Shown piece after piece: positions 44,489 through 55,216 of a stretch of 64,000 nucleotides of DNA. Positions within the stretch are counted from its first letter, which is position 1; the number at the start of each line of letters is the position of its first letter. The DNA lies in NCBI GenBank assembly GCA_001414485.1, contig LLEY01000005.1:124001-188000 (forward strand), given 5' to 3'. Origin of the DNA: Calycina herbarum (taxonomy: Eukaryota > Ascomycota > Leotiomycetes > Helotiales > Pezizellaceae). The notes under the pieces are model-generated. The model was not told where the DNA came from. It was given only the letters and a program-made list of their open reading frames with translations, and made no database searches. A program made the translations under genes and the position numbers.

Positions 44489-44991
44489 TTTGAGGATGTT
44501 TACTCAAAACTGAAGAATTGAACAAGTAAAACGCTTTTGAAGAGTTTTACAGATGAGGGATTGACGTGGGCGGCGGCTGTGGGGGAAGATTGTGTGAATG
44601 CGTGGGGGAAGCTGAAGTGGAGGAGGTGGAGGGTTGGGAAATGGGTACTCGAGTACTTCCGAGCAGCCAAAGGAAGTAAGTTGGGTTAGAATACGGATGG
44701 CAGCGGATTTCTGGGACGTTTCCCAGATATATATTAGATATGTTGAATTGCTTGAGAGAAGCGTTTCCTTCACGCTGTGATTATCTAATGTTGTCGGGCT
44801 TTCACACGCATTTGTAGAACGGCCTAGGCCTTCTGCATACCGGCTTGGAAACCAGCTGAGAGTCGGGCTTCGGAACGCTATGCTGGCTGTCGGGCCGAGC
44901 CCGCTCCCGCTATCAGTGTGTCTTTGATCTGAATCAACAGCTACGCCAACCAGCCTTCAATCCTCTCCAATCCAACCTCCAACCCACCATC
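44489..44991. other. Divergent promoter region (aminotransferase / DUF2470 gene)
   Basis: The two genes are transcribed away from each other, about 500 bp apart. C/A-rich leader sequence precedes the plus-strand ATG at 44992. No gene inside. Confidence 0.45.
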
Positions 44992-45681
44992 ATGGCAGAC
45001 CAAGACCAAGCCACCAAAGATGACGCCATGAAACAGCGCGTCATCTCCCACATGAACGCCGACCACCAAATCTCCCTCTCCTACTACCTCCGCCACTACG
45101 CCAAACTCTCCCCCCGCGAAGCAGCCTCGCCAACCCTGACCGATATCACCTTCAACGAAATGACCATCTCTACGTCCACCAAGAAAACCCTCACAATCCC
45201 TTTCACTCCCCCCATGAAAAGCTGGGCAGAAGCCCGCACGCGAACAGTAGACATGGACCGAGAATCCCGCGAGGCACTAGATATCAGTAATATCCGAATC
45301 ACCTCCTACGAACCCCCCTCCAAATTTCCTCAACTCCTTGTAGGCGCTGTCTGCTTTTCGGCAATGGCATCTTGGGCTGCGGGGAATGTGATTGTGCCCG
45401 GGACGGTGGTGTATGATCGGGTTTTGGGGTGGTTTCCTTTTGGGGGTGCGGAGGGGTATATGAGGATTGCCAGGATTGCAGGGCCACTTACTTTGGCTAT
45501 TCATATTGGAGAGACTTTTATGTTGGATCGGTTGAGGTTGCGGAAACATGGTGTTGAGAGGGGGACGGCGCTTTGGTGGAAGTGGGTTGGGAGTTGTATC
45601 GTTGAGGGGTTTGGGTGCTTTCAAAGGATTGATGCTACGGTTTTGAGGAAGAAGTTGGAGGCGGAGAAGGCGAAGCATTGA
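44992..45681 (+). CDS. DUF2470-containing membrane protein
   Basis: A single-exon frame of 229 residues. The N-terminus VISHMNADHQISLSYYLRHY (residues 17-36) is the DUF2470 signature (M N x D H), a domain related to the C-terminal part of heme-utilisation and pyridoxamine-oxidase-like proteins. After a ~90-residue folded region come two hydrophobic segments, FPQLLVGAVCFSAMASWAAG and GPLTLAIHIGETFML, and a basic C-terminus with DATVLRKKLEAEKAKH. In fungi this domain combination is uncharacterised; localisation is probably an internal membrane. The start ATG has CACC ATC ATGG context. Confidence 0.9.
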   Translation: MADQDQATKDDAMKQRVISHMNADHQISLSYYLRHYAKLSPREAASPTLTDITFNEMTISTSTKKTLTIPFTPPMKSWAEARTRTVDMDRESREALDISNIRITSYEPPSKFPQLLVGAVCFSAMASWAAGNVIVPGTVVYDRVLGWFPFGGAEGYMRIARIAGPLTLAIHIGETFMLDRLRLRKHGVERGTALWWKWVGSCIVEGFGCFQRIDATVLRKKLEAEKAKH

Positions 45682-46264
45682 GAAGAAAGGAATCTTAGTA
45701 TGGCTGGAGGGGAAATTTTGTGTCAGTAGGTCAAGACGACTGTGGAAGGAAGGGATATGAGGGAAATTTGGTGTCTACGGCAAGATTGATTTGCGTTGCC
45801 CTTCTATTGTCCCCTTCCGCATTTTTGGAGAAACGATAAGTTTTTTTTATACTTATATCTTGTCGCAATAGGTTTCATTTTTCTCGGTGGTTGGCTGGGT
45901 TTCCGGATGAAATTGACTGCCCTCTTCGTTCTGCCCTGCTAGGGGGGTCGGTTTTCATTTTGGCTGGTGAGCTTTAGCTTAAAGCGCTACCCGAGGCAAG
46001 TAGCCCATGCAGAATAAACAATTGTATGGGCGAGCTTTGGAGATTAGGAGGCTGGATCTTCATTCTCTGGTTTGTTTCTATAATTAAACGCTGTACCATG
46101 GGTGTCTAGCTTTCGTGTCTGGTGCTCTCCCATTATTATCTCCGTATATCCTTCAGTTCTGTCAATATTTGATTTATCAACTTATATTTCTGATCTCTCA
46201 AGATTGAATATTTTCAAAGGTTCGATAGGAAATTGGCTTTCCAAACAATTACATTATATTTCAA
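45682..46264. other. Spacer, no supported gene
   Basis: Only short frames. It covers the 3' flank of the DUF2470 gene and of the decayed gene to the right. Confidence 0.4.
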
Positions 46265-47717
46265 CTATGATAACAGATTCCGCGATTCGCCAGCAATAGG
46301 AGTATTCCTTGCCGTGAACCCCCGAGTCCTAAAATCATCCAGTTCAACATCCTCACTCCAACTCCCAATATCTACTTCAGGAGTATCTCTCGGCACCATC
46401 GAACGAAGAACAGGTGTCACCGTCACCGATCTCTCCTCAACCCTCATACCATCCCCAACAAGCAACTCCTCTCTCCCAGAAGTCATCAAAGGCTCTGTAG
46501 CCGTCCTTCACCCAGCAGTCCCCCTTCGTTCAGGCGGTGCCTCCCCCCTCCCAATACAATCCACCAACCTCCTAAATTATCTCTGCCTCTCCACCTCCCT
46601 AACCTTCTTCTCATCTCTACCCCTACCCCTCAAACAATACTGATCAAAAACCGCCACAAAAACCACTAAAAAAGCGCCCTGCGCCCACTGCCCAACTACA
46701 TACATCTCCCCGCCCTTCGGTACACCTCTACTTAAATACAATTCCCCCAGTACGATAGTAGGAATACTTATCAATCCTAAAACCACAGTATACATCCTCC
46801 CTAAAAAGTTGCCCCCTGAAGCTGTTCGGCCCCGGTGGGAAATGTGGGTAGTGTCTTAATCTGAAGCGGCGGATGCGCGTTCGGAGTAGGATGTGCGACC
46901 GAGAGATATCATTAGGAGGCCGGGGAGGCCGAGGATTATTCCTAGGATGAGGAGGGAAAGGATACCGAATTGGATTTTTTGGTAGATAACACCCTGTGAT
47001 ATGGCCAGAACTTCATCGGCACCACGAACTGGGGAGAGGGCATCGAAACAGGTGTATGTGCAGTTAAAAGTTAGAACTTAGAGTAACTGATCGGAAGATT
47101 ATAGGAGTGTCATCCCCGACTCTGTGGTATTATCTGCGCGAGACAATAAACTAGAGAGCTGAGAGCAGGAATGGTGTCAAACACCGCCTTCCTATTCTCC
47201 GTGGGATTAGGACCTTCAATCAACCCCCAAGTAGTGATACAACACAACAACGTCCCGATCTAGATCCAAATTTCCTAGAGGGCGATAATCGGTCTCGCAG
47301 CACTCCCCCTCACAGTCGCTGAAAAAATCCATCATAGGTCCGAATAATAGTTCCGGCGAGGAGGACAATGGTCATTGCGTGATGTCTAAGTCAAGGACTT
47401 CGGGATTCTTCCCTGTGGAACCGAGGATGATGTACATGTGGAAGACGGCTGCGGAACTGAATATCATCGTTGATGTTATGGCGCCGGCGACGAGCCATTC
47501 GTAGTGCCGCGCTAGGATGGCGAATATGAGGGTGGTGTAGTAGAGGATGCGGGGGGAGGAACCGTATTGGCCGCTGACTGGGTATGTGCAGACCACGAGT
47601 TCGGATTTTGAGGTAGTGTTTAGGGGGTGCTCTGCTGTGCTCTGCTAGGGTGGGATATATAAAAAGTAATAGGAATATAAGAAACGCTGCTGATGTTGGT
47701 AGCGAGGGATTAAACAT
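46265..47717 (-). pseudogene. Multi-pass membrane protein with signal peptide, decayed
   Basis: The frame begins MFNPSLPTSAAFLIFLLLFI with a signal-like helix, then is thrown out of phase by a perfect 10-bp tandem duplication (GTGCTCTGCT twice, 47627-47646). Removing one copy restores LAEHPLNTTSKSELVVCTYP and a run of helices (YYTTLIFAILA, WLVAGAITSTMIFSSAAVFH). Downstream the order SPVRGADEVLAISQGVIYQK, FGILSLLILGIILGLPGLLM, VVLGLISIPTIVLGELYLSR and a cytosolic tail ending IAGESRNLLS is recognisable. In-frame TAA/TGA codons lie at about 46875, 46577 and 46500, and a scrambled segment near 47200-47350. Related proteins in other filamentous fungi are, to my recollection, uncharacterised; function unknown. 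Confidence 0.7.
47627..47646. repeat. 10-bp perfect tandem duplication (frameshifting)
   Basis: GTGCTCTGCT is repeated twice without a mismatch. One copy fits the coding frame of the membrane-protein pseudogene; the second shifts it, just after the signal-peptide region. Confidence 0.85.
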
Positions 47718-48509
47718 TTTAATAGCCGGGTTTCTGGATTTTTCTCATTTGGAAACTGGGGAACCCTCAAGGTAAAACGGTGCTTGGGATTTCTGAGGAG
47801 TGGGAGTTCAGCCTCACTACGCATGCTCCGAGCCGCAGTGTACGAGAAACGACTGACAGAAGAAAGTGCTTCGAAAAAGGGGGGCTGTTGTGGAGAGCGT
47901 AATTTCCCCTCACAGAAGCAAGGTGGTGATTGGTCGCTTGTTATTTTGCCCCCAAATCCCCCATTTTCTCGGTGAGCTTGGTTGGGAATGGGTTTAAGTG
48001 TTGTTTTCAGAGTTCGCTTGTGTTTATTGAACTGCTTTTTATTATAAATTTATAGGTTGGTTGACATGTTGAAAGTTGTGTGTTGAGAGGTGTACGGAGA
48101 GGATAAACGAAAATGGCACTAGACGGGTTTGAACAACTTTGTAAGAGAAGATCCAGTCTCCTGTGTTCTCTTCACAAAACTTGGAAGAGAGTAAGATTCA
48201 TAAAGAGTCGCATATATTTTAAAAACACTTTATTCTAGAAAAAGAAATACTTGTAGTAAGTAAAGTTCCACGATTAATAATAGAAATATCTTGGAGTAGT
48301 CGCAATTCGTGAGTTTGATGGAGGATAAGAGTTTTACGTGTGACCCGGGGAGCCATTTTGAATTTTGGAGAGTAATATATCTGGCTCTCTATATGCTATT
48401 CATCTATATTCTACTAGCCTAGCCTCATTCGCAGTCCTTTTCGCGCTATTCGTTGATATCATTCTCGTTTTCTCATCCTGATTCTGAAGCAAGTGAAGAG
48501 GACTCACAC
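47718..48509. other. Spacer, no supported gene
   Basis: The largest frame is 63 codons. Nothing recognisable; AT-rich between 48180 and 48420. Confidence 0.45.
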
Positions 48510-51138
48510 TCATCTGCAGCTTTCGCTTTCAGAAACGCTGGTCCCAGTCTCATCACCACCGCCGTCATCCAGAGCATGCAATTCGCAGTGCGCATCAGTG
48601 CAACAATTACCTAAGCGGCAATAATAACACCAATGCCCTCCATATTGCTGTAACTTTGAGCCAATAAGTGCAACGCTTGGTTTCTTTGAGCCTCTATCAA
48701 TGATGTCCTCCCTTCCGCAAGCTAGGAGTGCGGCCCTCCATACCACCCATAGACCATTACAGGCTGCATAATCCGCCGGTGTAAATCCCCGATCGTCGAC
48801 AACATCTGGATCGCAACCTGACTTTAAAAGCAGTGTGACTTTCTTCCAGATTACATACTTGATAATTTAAGTGCACTTATGATGATGCTCATCACAAACC
48901 AGAAATGAGAGGTGAAGTGCATTTCTCCCATGCTCATCCACCGCTGTTCTGTCAATACCATTTTCTAACAGGATTTGAATCCATAAGGTGTTGTCTATCC
49001 CGAACGAACTTGCTGCGAATGGAACTGGTGCAACCCGCCAGCGGCAATCGTTCCCATCTCCAATATTACTTACCTTATGAATGTAGCAATGGTACATTTC
49101 GCTTACGGACTCTAATTTTAAACACATGAAGGCCGGAATACATTGTAGCAAGAATTTTATAGCGCCATCCTTCTGGCTAGCTCCATGAGTGACGACCAAA
49201 TCGGCAGTCTTTGAACAGGTTGCAAATAAAGGCGGAGGCGAGTGCACTCTGTGTTTAACTTGGATAAAAAAGCCCAACCAAAGCACCATAAGAGGATGGA
49301 GACTAAGTCTAGATCATTAGCATTAGAAAAATGATAAATCATCACTTCTAACTCACCGGCATGGTTCTTTTATATCTGCCCCGGATTGGAGTAGGAGCTC
49401 AACGCATTTGTAACCTCCGTAAAACATGCAGAGCTAGTCTGATTAGCAGAGCAGAACATATTGCAAAAATGGCAGTTACCTACCTGTAGTAACGAGAGTT
49501 GGCCGTCAGTACCCCGGTCCCAGGGTTGAAAAGTGCGATTTCGAAGATTGACCTTCAAGCCCTCAACGTCATCGCTTTCAAAAACAGATATTACTAGTTT
49601 AAATTGTCCCGGGTTAAGGACATTAAACATTCGAAGATTTCGTGCGATGGTGTTCCTGGACGCAAAGTTTATTCCTTTCTCGAAGGTAACTGATATTCCC
49701 TCGTTGGAAATATCCCCCCTTGGTATGAAAGCAATATATACTCCACGAACAGTGGTGTCCTTCTGGGTTTTTTCTGCGAGGGTTGTTTCTACCGCAAGCA
49801 AAAGTACCCCTGCCGATATTTCACGAGAATACCATCTTTGTTCTCGCTTACAATCCACATGCGAGGGCATTTCGTTTGATGAGCAATCGTACATTGTTTT
49901 TAATTCTGAACTTGTTGTGGCTAGGTGCTCAGATGTTGGAGAGCGCTCAACTCTCGCTGAGGCTTCATGGCATTCGCTCAACAGTCTTCTTATTTGCGTG
50001 GAAAACAAATCGACGTCCGATTGTGATGCGCTTAGTTCTTGTTCCGAGACGAGGGAAGTGAGCAACATAAGCAAGTCCGGCTTTATAAGCATCAATGGAA
50101 GAGTGACAGCCGCAAGGTTGAATCCTTCAATAATGGAGCCACTCGAACTGGTCGCGTCTGTGGAAACCGTAATGGACGCAAATTTTGTGTTCATTTCTTC
50201 GAGTTTCTTGTTAATTATTTCCGTCGTTTTGCTGATAGCCTTGAAAGAGTACGCATTTTATCCAGCTTTCGAGAAATTCTTTCGTGCCTCAGCGAGGCTT
50301 GCTCTTGAGTTCCCGTCGCACTAGAAATAATTAAGGATTGTGTCGCGTTGTGGGCAGTTCTCGAATGTTCCGCTATTTCAGTCGTGGTATTTTGCATACT
50401 GCGAAGAGCGTCTTCAGTTTTTGAAGATGCTGTCCCAACCGATTTTGTGAGTGCAGAAATATTATCATGGGTAACAAAACCGGCAGTTCGGATGGTATCT
50501 TGAATGTCGACCTGAAGCTCCTTTGCTGATGCTTGGATGCTTGTGTATAAAACCTGTCGTGTCTCTCTCGAGGCCTCACGTACTATACTCTCAAGATTAC
50601 CAAAATGAGAATCGGAAGACGTTTGGAGCGTTGAGATATCCCGTCTTGTTGCTTTTTGTTGCTCTCGCAGGCTGACATTCCCACGTGCTTGGGTGACCAA
50701 AAGTGCCATCATGAGATTCCCTCTAGCCTTGTCAATATTCGGGAGTGGACGTGACACATTCTCCTGATCGCAAACAAACTTCATCTTCTTCGCCATTCGT
50801 TTTACTTTACTGTCCGTAACTTTGATGTCCAAAGCATCGACACGAGCACACAGACCTGTCAATTCAACCTCACACGAATCGAGGGCCCTCTTGATTTCCG
50901 GAATTACTTCGCCATCTTCAACGGCAAACGCCGAGGTTTCGAAGTCGTTCGTATATTTCCGTACCTCAGCGAAGAGGGCTTCTAGATCTCTGAGCTCCGC
51001 AAGCAAGAGTCGAGTGTTTTTCGATGCGTCTTTCAATTCCCCGAAAAAGACATAGAGACGTTTGGTTGAGCGGAGAAGAACGTCCGCGAGGCTGACCGCT
51101 GCCGCCGCGCCGGAAAAAGCTGATAGTGGGTCTGTCAT
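48510..51138 (-). pseudogene. Helo-like N-terminal domain plus ankyrin repeats (NLR-like architecture without NACHT), decayed
   Basis: The start MTDPLSAFSGAAAAVSLADV, then VLLRSTKRLYVFFGELKDAS and LAELRDLEALFAEVRKY, match the fungal Helo-like/STAND N-terminal domain. After a coiled-coil stretch the frame shifts near 50240 (a missing base in CTTTC-AAGG) and continues IINKKLEEMNTKFASITVST to FDREVEGLK-type sequence with EISAGVLLLAVETTLAEKTQ. Introns at about 49483-49434 and 49356-49309 join to an ankyrin-like C-terminus: YGGYKCVELLLQSGADI, HGRNALHLSFLVCDEHHHKC, a stop at about 48870, and LLLKSGCDPDVVDDRGFTPA. Such proteins are implicated in fungal self/non-self sensing and cell death; here no ATPase domain is present. 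Probably non-functional. Confidence 0.72.
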
Positions 51139-51610
51139 CGTGATGGAATACTGCTTTTGTCGAGATCGAGCTATCAGGCTCCCATGGTTCGCGGTCAGGC
51201 CTGGAAGGATATGTTTCTCATGAATTATTTGAAAGCGGAAGAAATAAACAAGTTCTGTAGGGGTTTGAGCGAAACAGGCTTAGAAAAGACGGCTGAGCCA
51301 CCATCATATATTTGCTGGTCGTTCATGTGACTGCTTATTTTGGTGTAACCCTCACTGAGCCACTACCACTTCTCCTCCGTTTTAGCTTTGTTATAAAGTT
51401 ATAAGAACAATTGCTATGCGATTTCATAAATACTGTCAAAGTTTCTTACTCAAAGTTCCATTATAGTTAGGAGACTTCTCAAAGATAGAATCATACAAGC
51501 CCTGCCCCGTTACGACGCTCCCACAAAATCTCATAATTTACGCAATATCATTCTTACTCGACTGAACTCTCATTTAAAGTCCCAATTCTCATGGGAGAGC
51601 GATATCAAAA
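51139..51610. other. Shared upstream region of two divergent decayed genes
   Basis: It separates the Helo-like/ankyrin gene (minus) from the trypsin-like gene (plus). The missing first exon of the latter may lie here; no clear ATG-donor pair was found. Confidence 0.35.
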
Positions 51611-52848
51611 GAGAATGAAGCTGTAAAACTTACGATTGGAGGTCTAGTGGTGGTCGGAACATCGGTTTACGCCTTGACAACAGCCCATGGATTTTTGGGC
51701 ATTTCAGACGACCTCGAAATCCCTGCAATCAGTTTGGAAGCTTTTCCTGGACCAACGGCTCATGGCTCTGTGATTGCCTATAAATGGGACACTGAATATG
51801 ACGATAACGAAGACGGGGACTTGGGGGAAACGACCGAAGATGAAGCATTTTGTGACGAGGATTGTGCTGATGGAGCTGACTGGGCTCTGATTGAGTTTTC
51901 AAACTCATTATTCTCCGAAAATACCTTTTTATATTCTGATGAACTTCAAAAAGTCCGGGGGCATCTTGGAAGCGCCGAACTCAAGAATGGAGAAGTCTAT
52001 GTGTGTGGTGGCTATAGTGGTGCTCAGAAAGGTCTTTTAAGGGGTGGAGTGGCGTCTGTCTTGATGGGCCAACGTTTCTTTCGAGTTAAAAGCATATCGC
52101 TGCAGCGCGAGTTAGGTGAGTGAAAACCAGACAAAACTAACATAAGCCTACTGACTGCAATAGTTGATGGAGATTCCGGTTCCTAGGTAATAATAGACAA
52201 CAAACTTTGTGGCTACATTTTTTCCAGGGTCGCTAGGTTTCCCAAAGCCTATATCCTCCCAATCGATACTGTCTTCAAAGCCATTTCCAGAGAGATGTTG
52301 AAATCCACAAATGGGAACGTAGGCGTAGCTTCTGGAGTACATATCTTCGACAGAGCTACAGGCAGTTCGGTGGCCGCAAAAGCGCCTGGTCGGAAATCCA
52401 TTGACCATTTGAGATCTTCCCAATTCAGAATAGGTAAAGATACTTCAGTTGAAATCCTAGACCCGTCTCACTCTAGATCCATGTGCTCGGACGATGATAA
52501 CAAAAGGCAAACACCAACACTCGATATGGAAACTTCATTGAATACAAGAGTACCACCACTCAGATTTGGAGGTAGAAAATCACCTCGTCGACACAAAGTA
52601 AACAGGGATCAAAACAAAAGGAAATTTCGGCAATATACTGCCACTCCTAACACTTCAAACAGCATTCAGTTGGGCATCGAACTCAACGAAATGTACTCCT
52701 ATGAGAATGATAATTGGGCTATGTCTCTTTCAGCCTCACATGCAGATGCTATTGGGTTCGATTTTCAAACCCCTTCTACCACGAATTCTACAGGTTCATC
52801 GTATTCACCCCATTCACTGTTTTCACCGATTGCCCCCTGCCGATAGCC
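51611..52848 (+). pseudogene. Trypsin-like serine protease, nonsense codon after the catalytic Ser
   Basis: The frame reads KLTIGGLVVVGTSVYALTTA then H (catalytic His in TTAHGF), ADWALIEF with the catalytic Asp, and after a GTGAGT..TAG intron (52116-52163) VDGDSGS, the nucleophile motif. The next codon is TAG at 52184-52186 where the family has Trp (GDSGSWV), so a single G-to-A change truncates the enzyme. The frame then continues KLCGYIFSRVARFPKAYILP and PIDTVFKAISREM. A long polar C-terminal extension follows to 52848. No ATG is in frame upstream of the GTG at 51647; the codon frame is closed by TAA near 51577, so the first exon is missing or spliced from elsewhere. Confidence 0.72.
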
Positions 52849-54532
52849 CAAGGCGACCCTCGCCAAAAAATGTTCAATTATCCAGAAAGTATGGGAAACA
52901 CAACTCGTTGTTTTCCGCAAGATATGGATCGAGGCCCGAAAATGATAGGAGTTTATCATACAATGCGAGGCCCATATCATTTACCAAGACCAAGGCAGCA
53001 TATTCAACTCACCCAGAAGAGTATTTAGAGGATTTTGATGGAGGGACTGTCGATATCAGTTCTTTTATGGGCTCCATGGATACTGAATGGAACTCACAAC
53101 GCTCTCAAGGTCGGCCTTCCAAAGTTATACGCCACGGTGATGAGACGAGTGCTTCGAATCACAGCCCAAATTGGAAGCCCTTTCTACTTCGAAAATCTAC
53201 CCTCTTGTGGGCCATGACCGTACACTTTTAATGGCCATGTATCAAGAATTGTTGGTTCAGGCGTCAAAAAGCACCAAATATGCAACCAGTTCGATTAATG
53301 TGGGGCTTTCACATTATACTTTATTTCGGTATGCTCATGCAGCTGCTTTTGTAGCTTATGGGTATCTATGGTAATGTATCGAGCGTCATGTTAGGAAGAT
53401 GGAACCTTTTCGCAAAATGATACAAGGGGGCGCTTTGGCAACTGAATCAATCAACGTGGACTACGGCCTTTTCCCCCTGCTCCAAGCGTACAAGTACAAC
53501 CACAAGTTGCTTGCATTGATTTCCTGCGCAAAGCTGTTTGCGCTATGTTTGCCAGTTTTCCTTGCCGCCTCTTTCAAATCAGCTACCGAGGCAAATGGGG
53601 TTTTTGTACTTGACATCGACCCGGCCTTGTCGCGAATTGTTTCGTCAGTTCTGCTGATCCAAGCATCTTTATTGCTATACCAAGCCGTAGCTTTCAACAA
53701 ACATCTTACCGGGCTGGTTGAAGATGTCCAAGGAATTGCTGGCATTGCAGTACTTGCGCAAGACCAGGAACTATTAGAATGCTTCAGAAATCTTGATACT
53801 GCCCTTCCTCGGGAAATAGGTAAAAATCTTCGAAACCAAAATTCATTCTCCAGAATGAAAGAATTATTGTTCTAGAGGGCCAAATGACCTCTAGAGCAGA
53901 AAGAGAGAGATACGAGAAAGACCACTCTTCCGACAATCCCCAACCCGCTATGCTCCGTTTAACAACTGGTGTTACATTGACACTGGGGCTGTTTTTGCTA
54001 TTGATTGTTACAGTTGTAGGCTGCTGTGGGTAATAGCTTGGCAAACATACAGTGGCTCACTATGTGTGTTTCTCTTGTCGTACAAATTGCATTCAATTGC
54101 CTTGAACAGAATATGCGTATGATGGAGCCTTGGTTCCTTCTTTCTCAGCGCCACGCACCCCTGGAAACGTTGTTTCTCGACTATACCACGACATCATTTT
54201 TGACGATCACAGCTCTCAGACGTGGTCACTGTATCTTAGCATCCGTTGGCTATGGCACTTCCCTGGCTAGTATTCTAGTTATAATTGCTACAGCGAAACA
54301 ACCCCCCGGAGTATTAGGGACCACGTATGACATCGTAATTTCTTCGTTGTCAGCCATTCTCCTGATCTTACTCATGGATGTTATAGTGCGCGTTTGCTCT
54401 AACCGAAGGCATCCTATACTTCCACGGCAGCCAAAAAATATAGCATGCGTCCTCGCCTATTTGCACCAGAGTAAGATGGTCCACAATTTTCACGAACCAG
54501 TAATATTTCAAAAGCATGTCAAGGGAAGGTAG
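52849..54532 (+). pseudogene. DUF3433-like multi-pass membrane protein, multiply damaged
   Basis: Frames on the plus strand follow one another with shifts: SPNWKPFLLRKSTLLWAMTV, then a +1 change and TLLMAMYQELLVQASKSTKY, HAAAFVAYGYLW with TAA at about 53372, KMEPFRKMIQGGALATESIN, LLALISCAKLFALCLPVFLA, VLLIQASLLLYQAVAF, a phase change near 53820-53880, LRLTTGVTLTLGLFLLLIVT, another near 54025, and WLTMCVSLVVQIAFNCLEQN, RHAPLETLFLDYTTTSFLTI, VISSLSAILLILLMDVIVRV. The repeated PFRxM...ALATESI..DY pattern between helices resembles DUF3433 fungal membrane proteins. At least three lesions make function unlikely. Confidence 0.6.
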
Positions 54533-55216
54533 AACTTATGGCTTCGGATGGTTTCAGGGAAGAAACGGGAACGCACATTGTGGTGTTGACGAGGAGGAGT
54601 TGATGTCTAGTTATAGGCACGAAAATACCTACTCTAGAACCTCTCACCAGCCATGGAACAGTAATTGGCAGTCGTATTAAGGTATCTCGATTATTGTTTT
54701 TGGAACTTGAATCGTAATTTAGTCTTATTCAACGCGACTGACGCGGTGATGAATCTTTTTTCAAAGCATGATTGTAGAAACCCCCAACAAAATGAGTGTC
54801 AATAACCTTTTGTTGGTCAATAATTGATACCTCTCAGTGAGTTAAGTTAGTCCCGCGCACAATCACGCCAACAGTTCTAAGCAAGAAGGGTGGCTAAGAG
54901 CTTGAGGGCTTACAGCCACCAAGCAAGCTGAATCAAGTTCAATCCCATTGGAAGGAGAAATCCAGTGAATCAGTTCTAGTACAGAATACTACATAAATGA
55001 ATATATCTTCGTTGATCCAGGGGGTTCCATTGCAACTAAAATCATTCATCTTTCGCAAGTGTGGCACAAATAAAAACTATAAAAATGGAACTCGTGCTTT
55101 CCGTAATTATTTTTTAAAAATATTCCACGGGCTCCCCAGAAACAAATCATCGAAAGATACATCCAACCTCGCAACCTCTCACATCAATTTGAATCTAAAA
55201 CCGCTACCCTTTCGCC
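54533..55216. other. Spacer, no supported gene
   Basis: Contains a 131-codon frame overlapping the next gene in another phase, which is a shadow, and a CA-rich leader before 55217. Nothing else seen. Confidence 0.45.
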
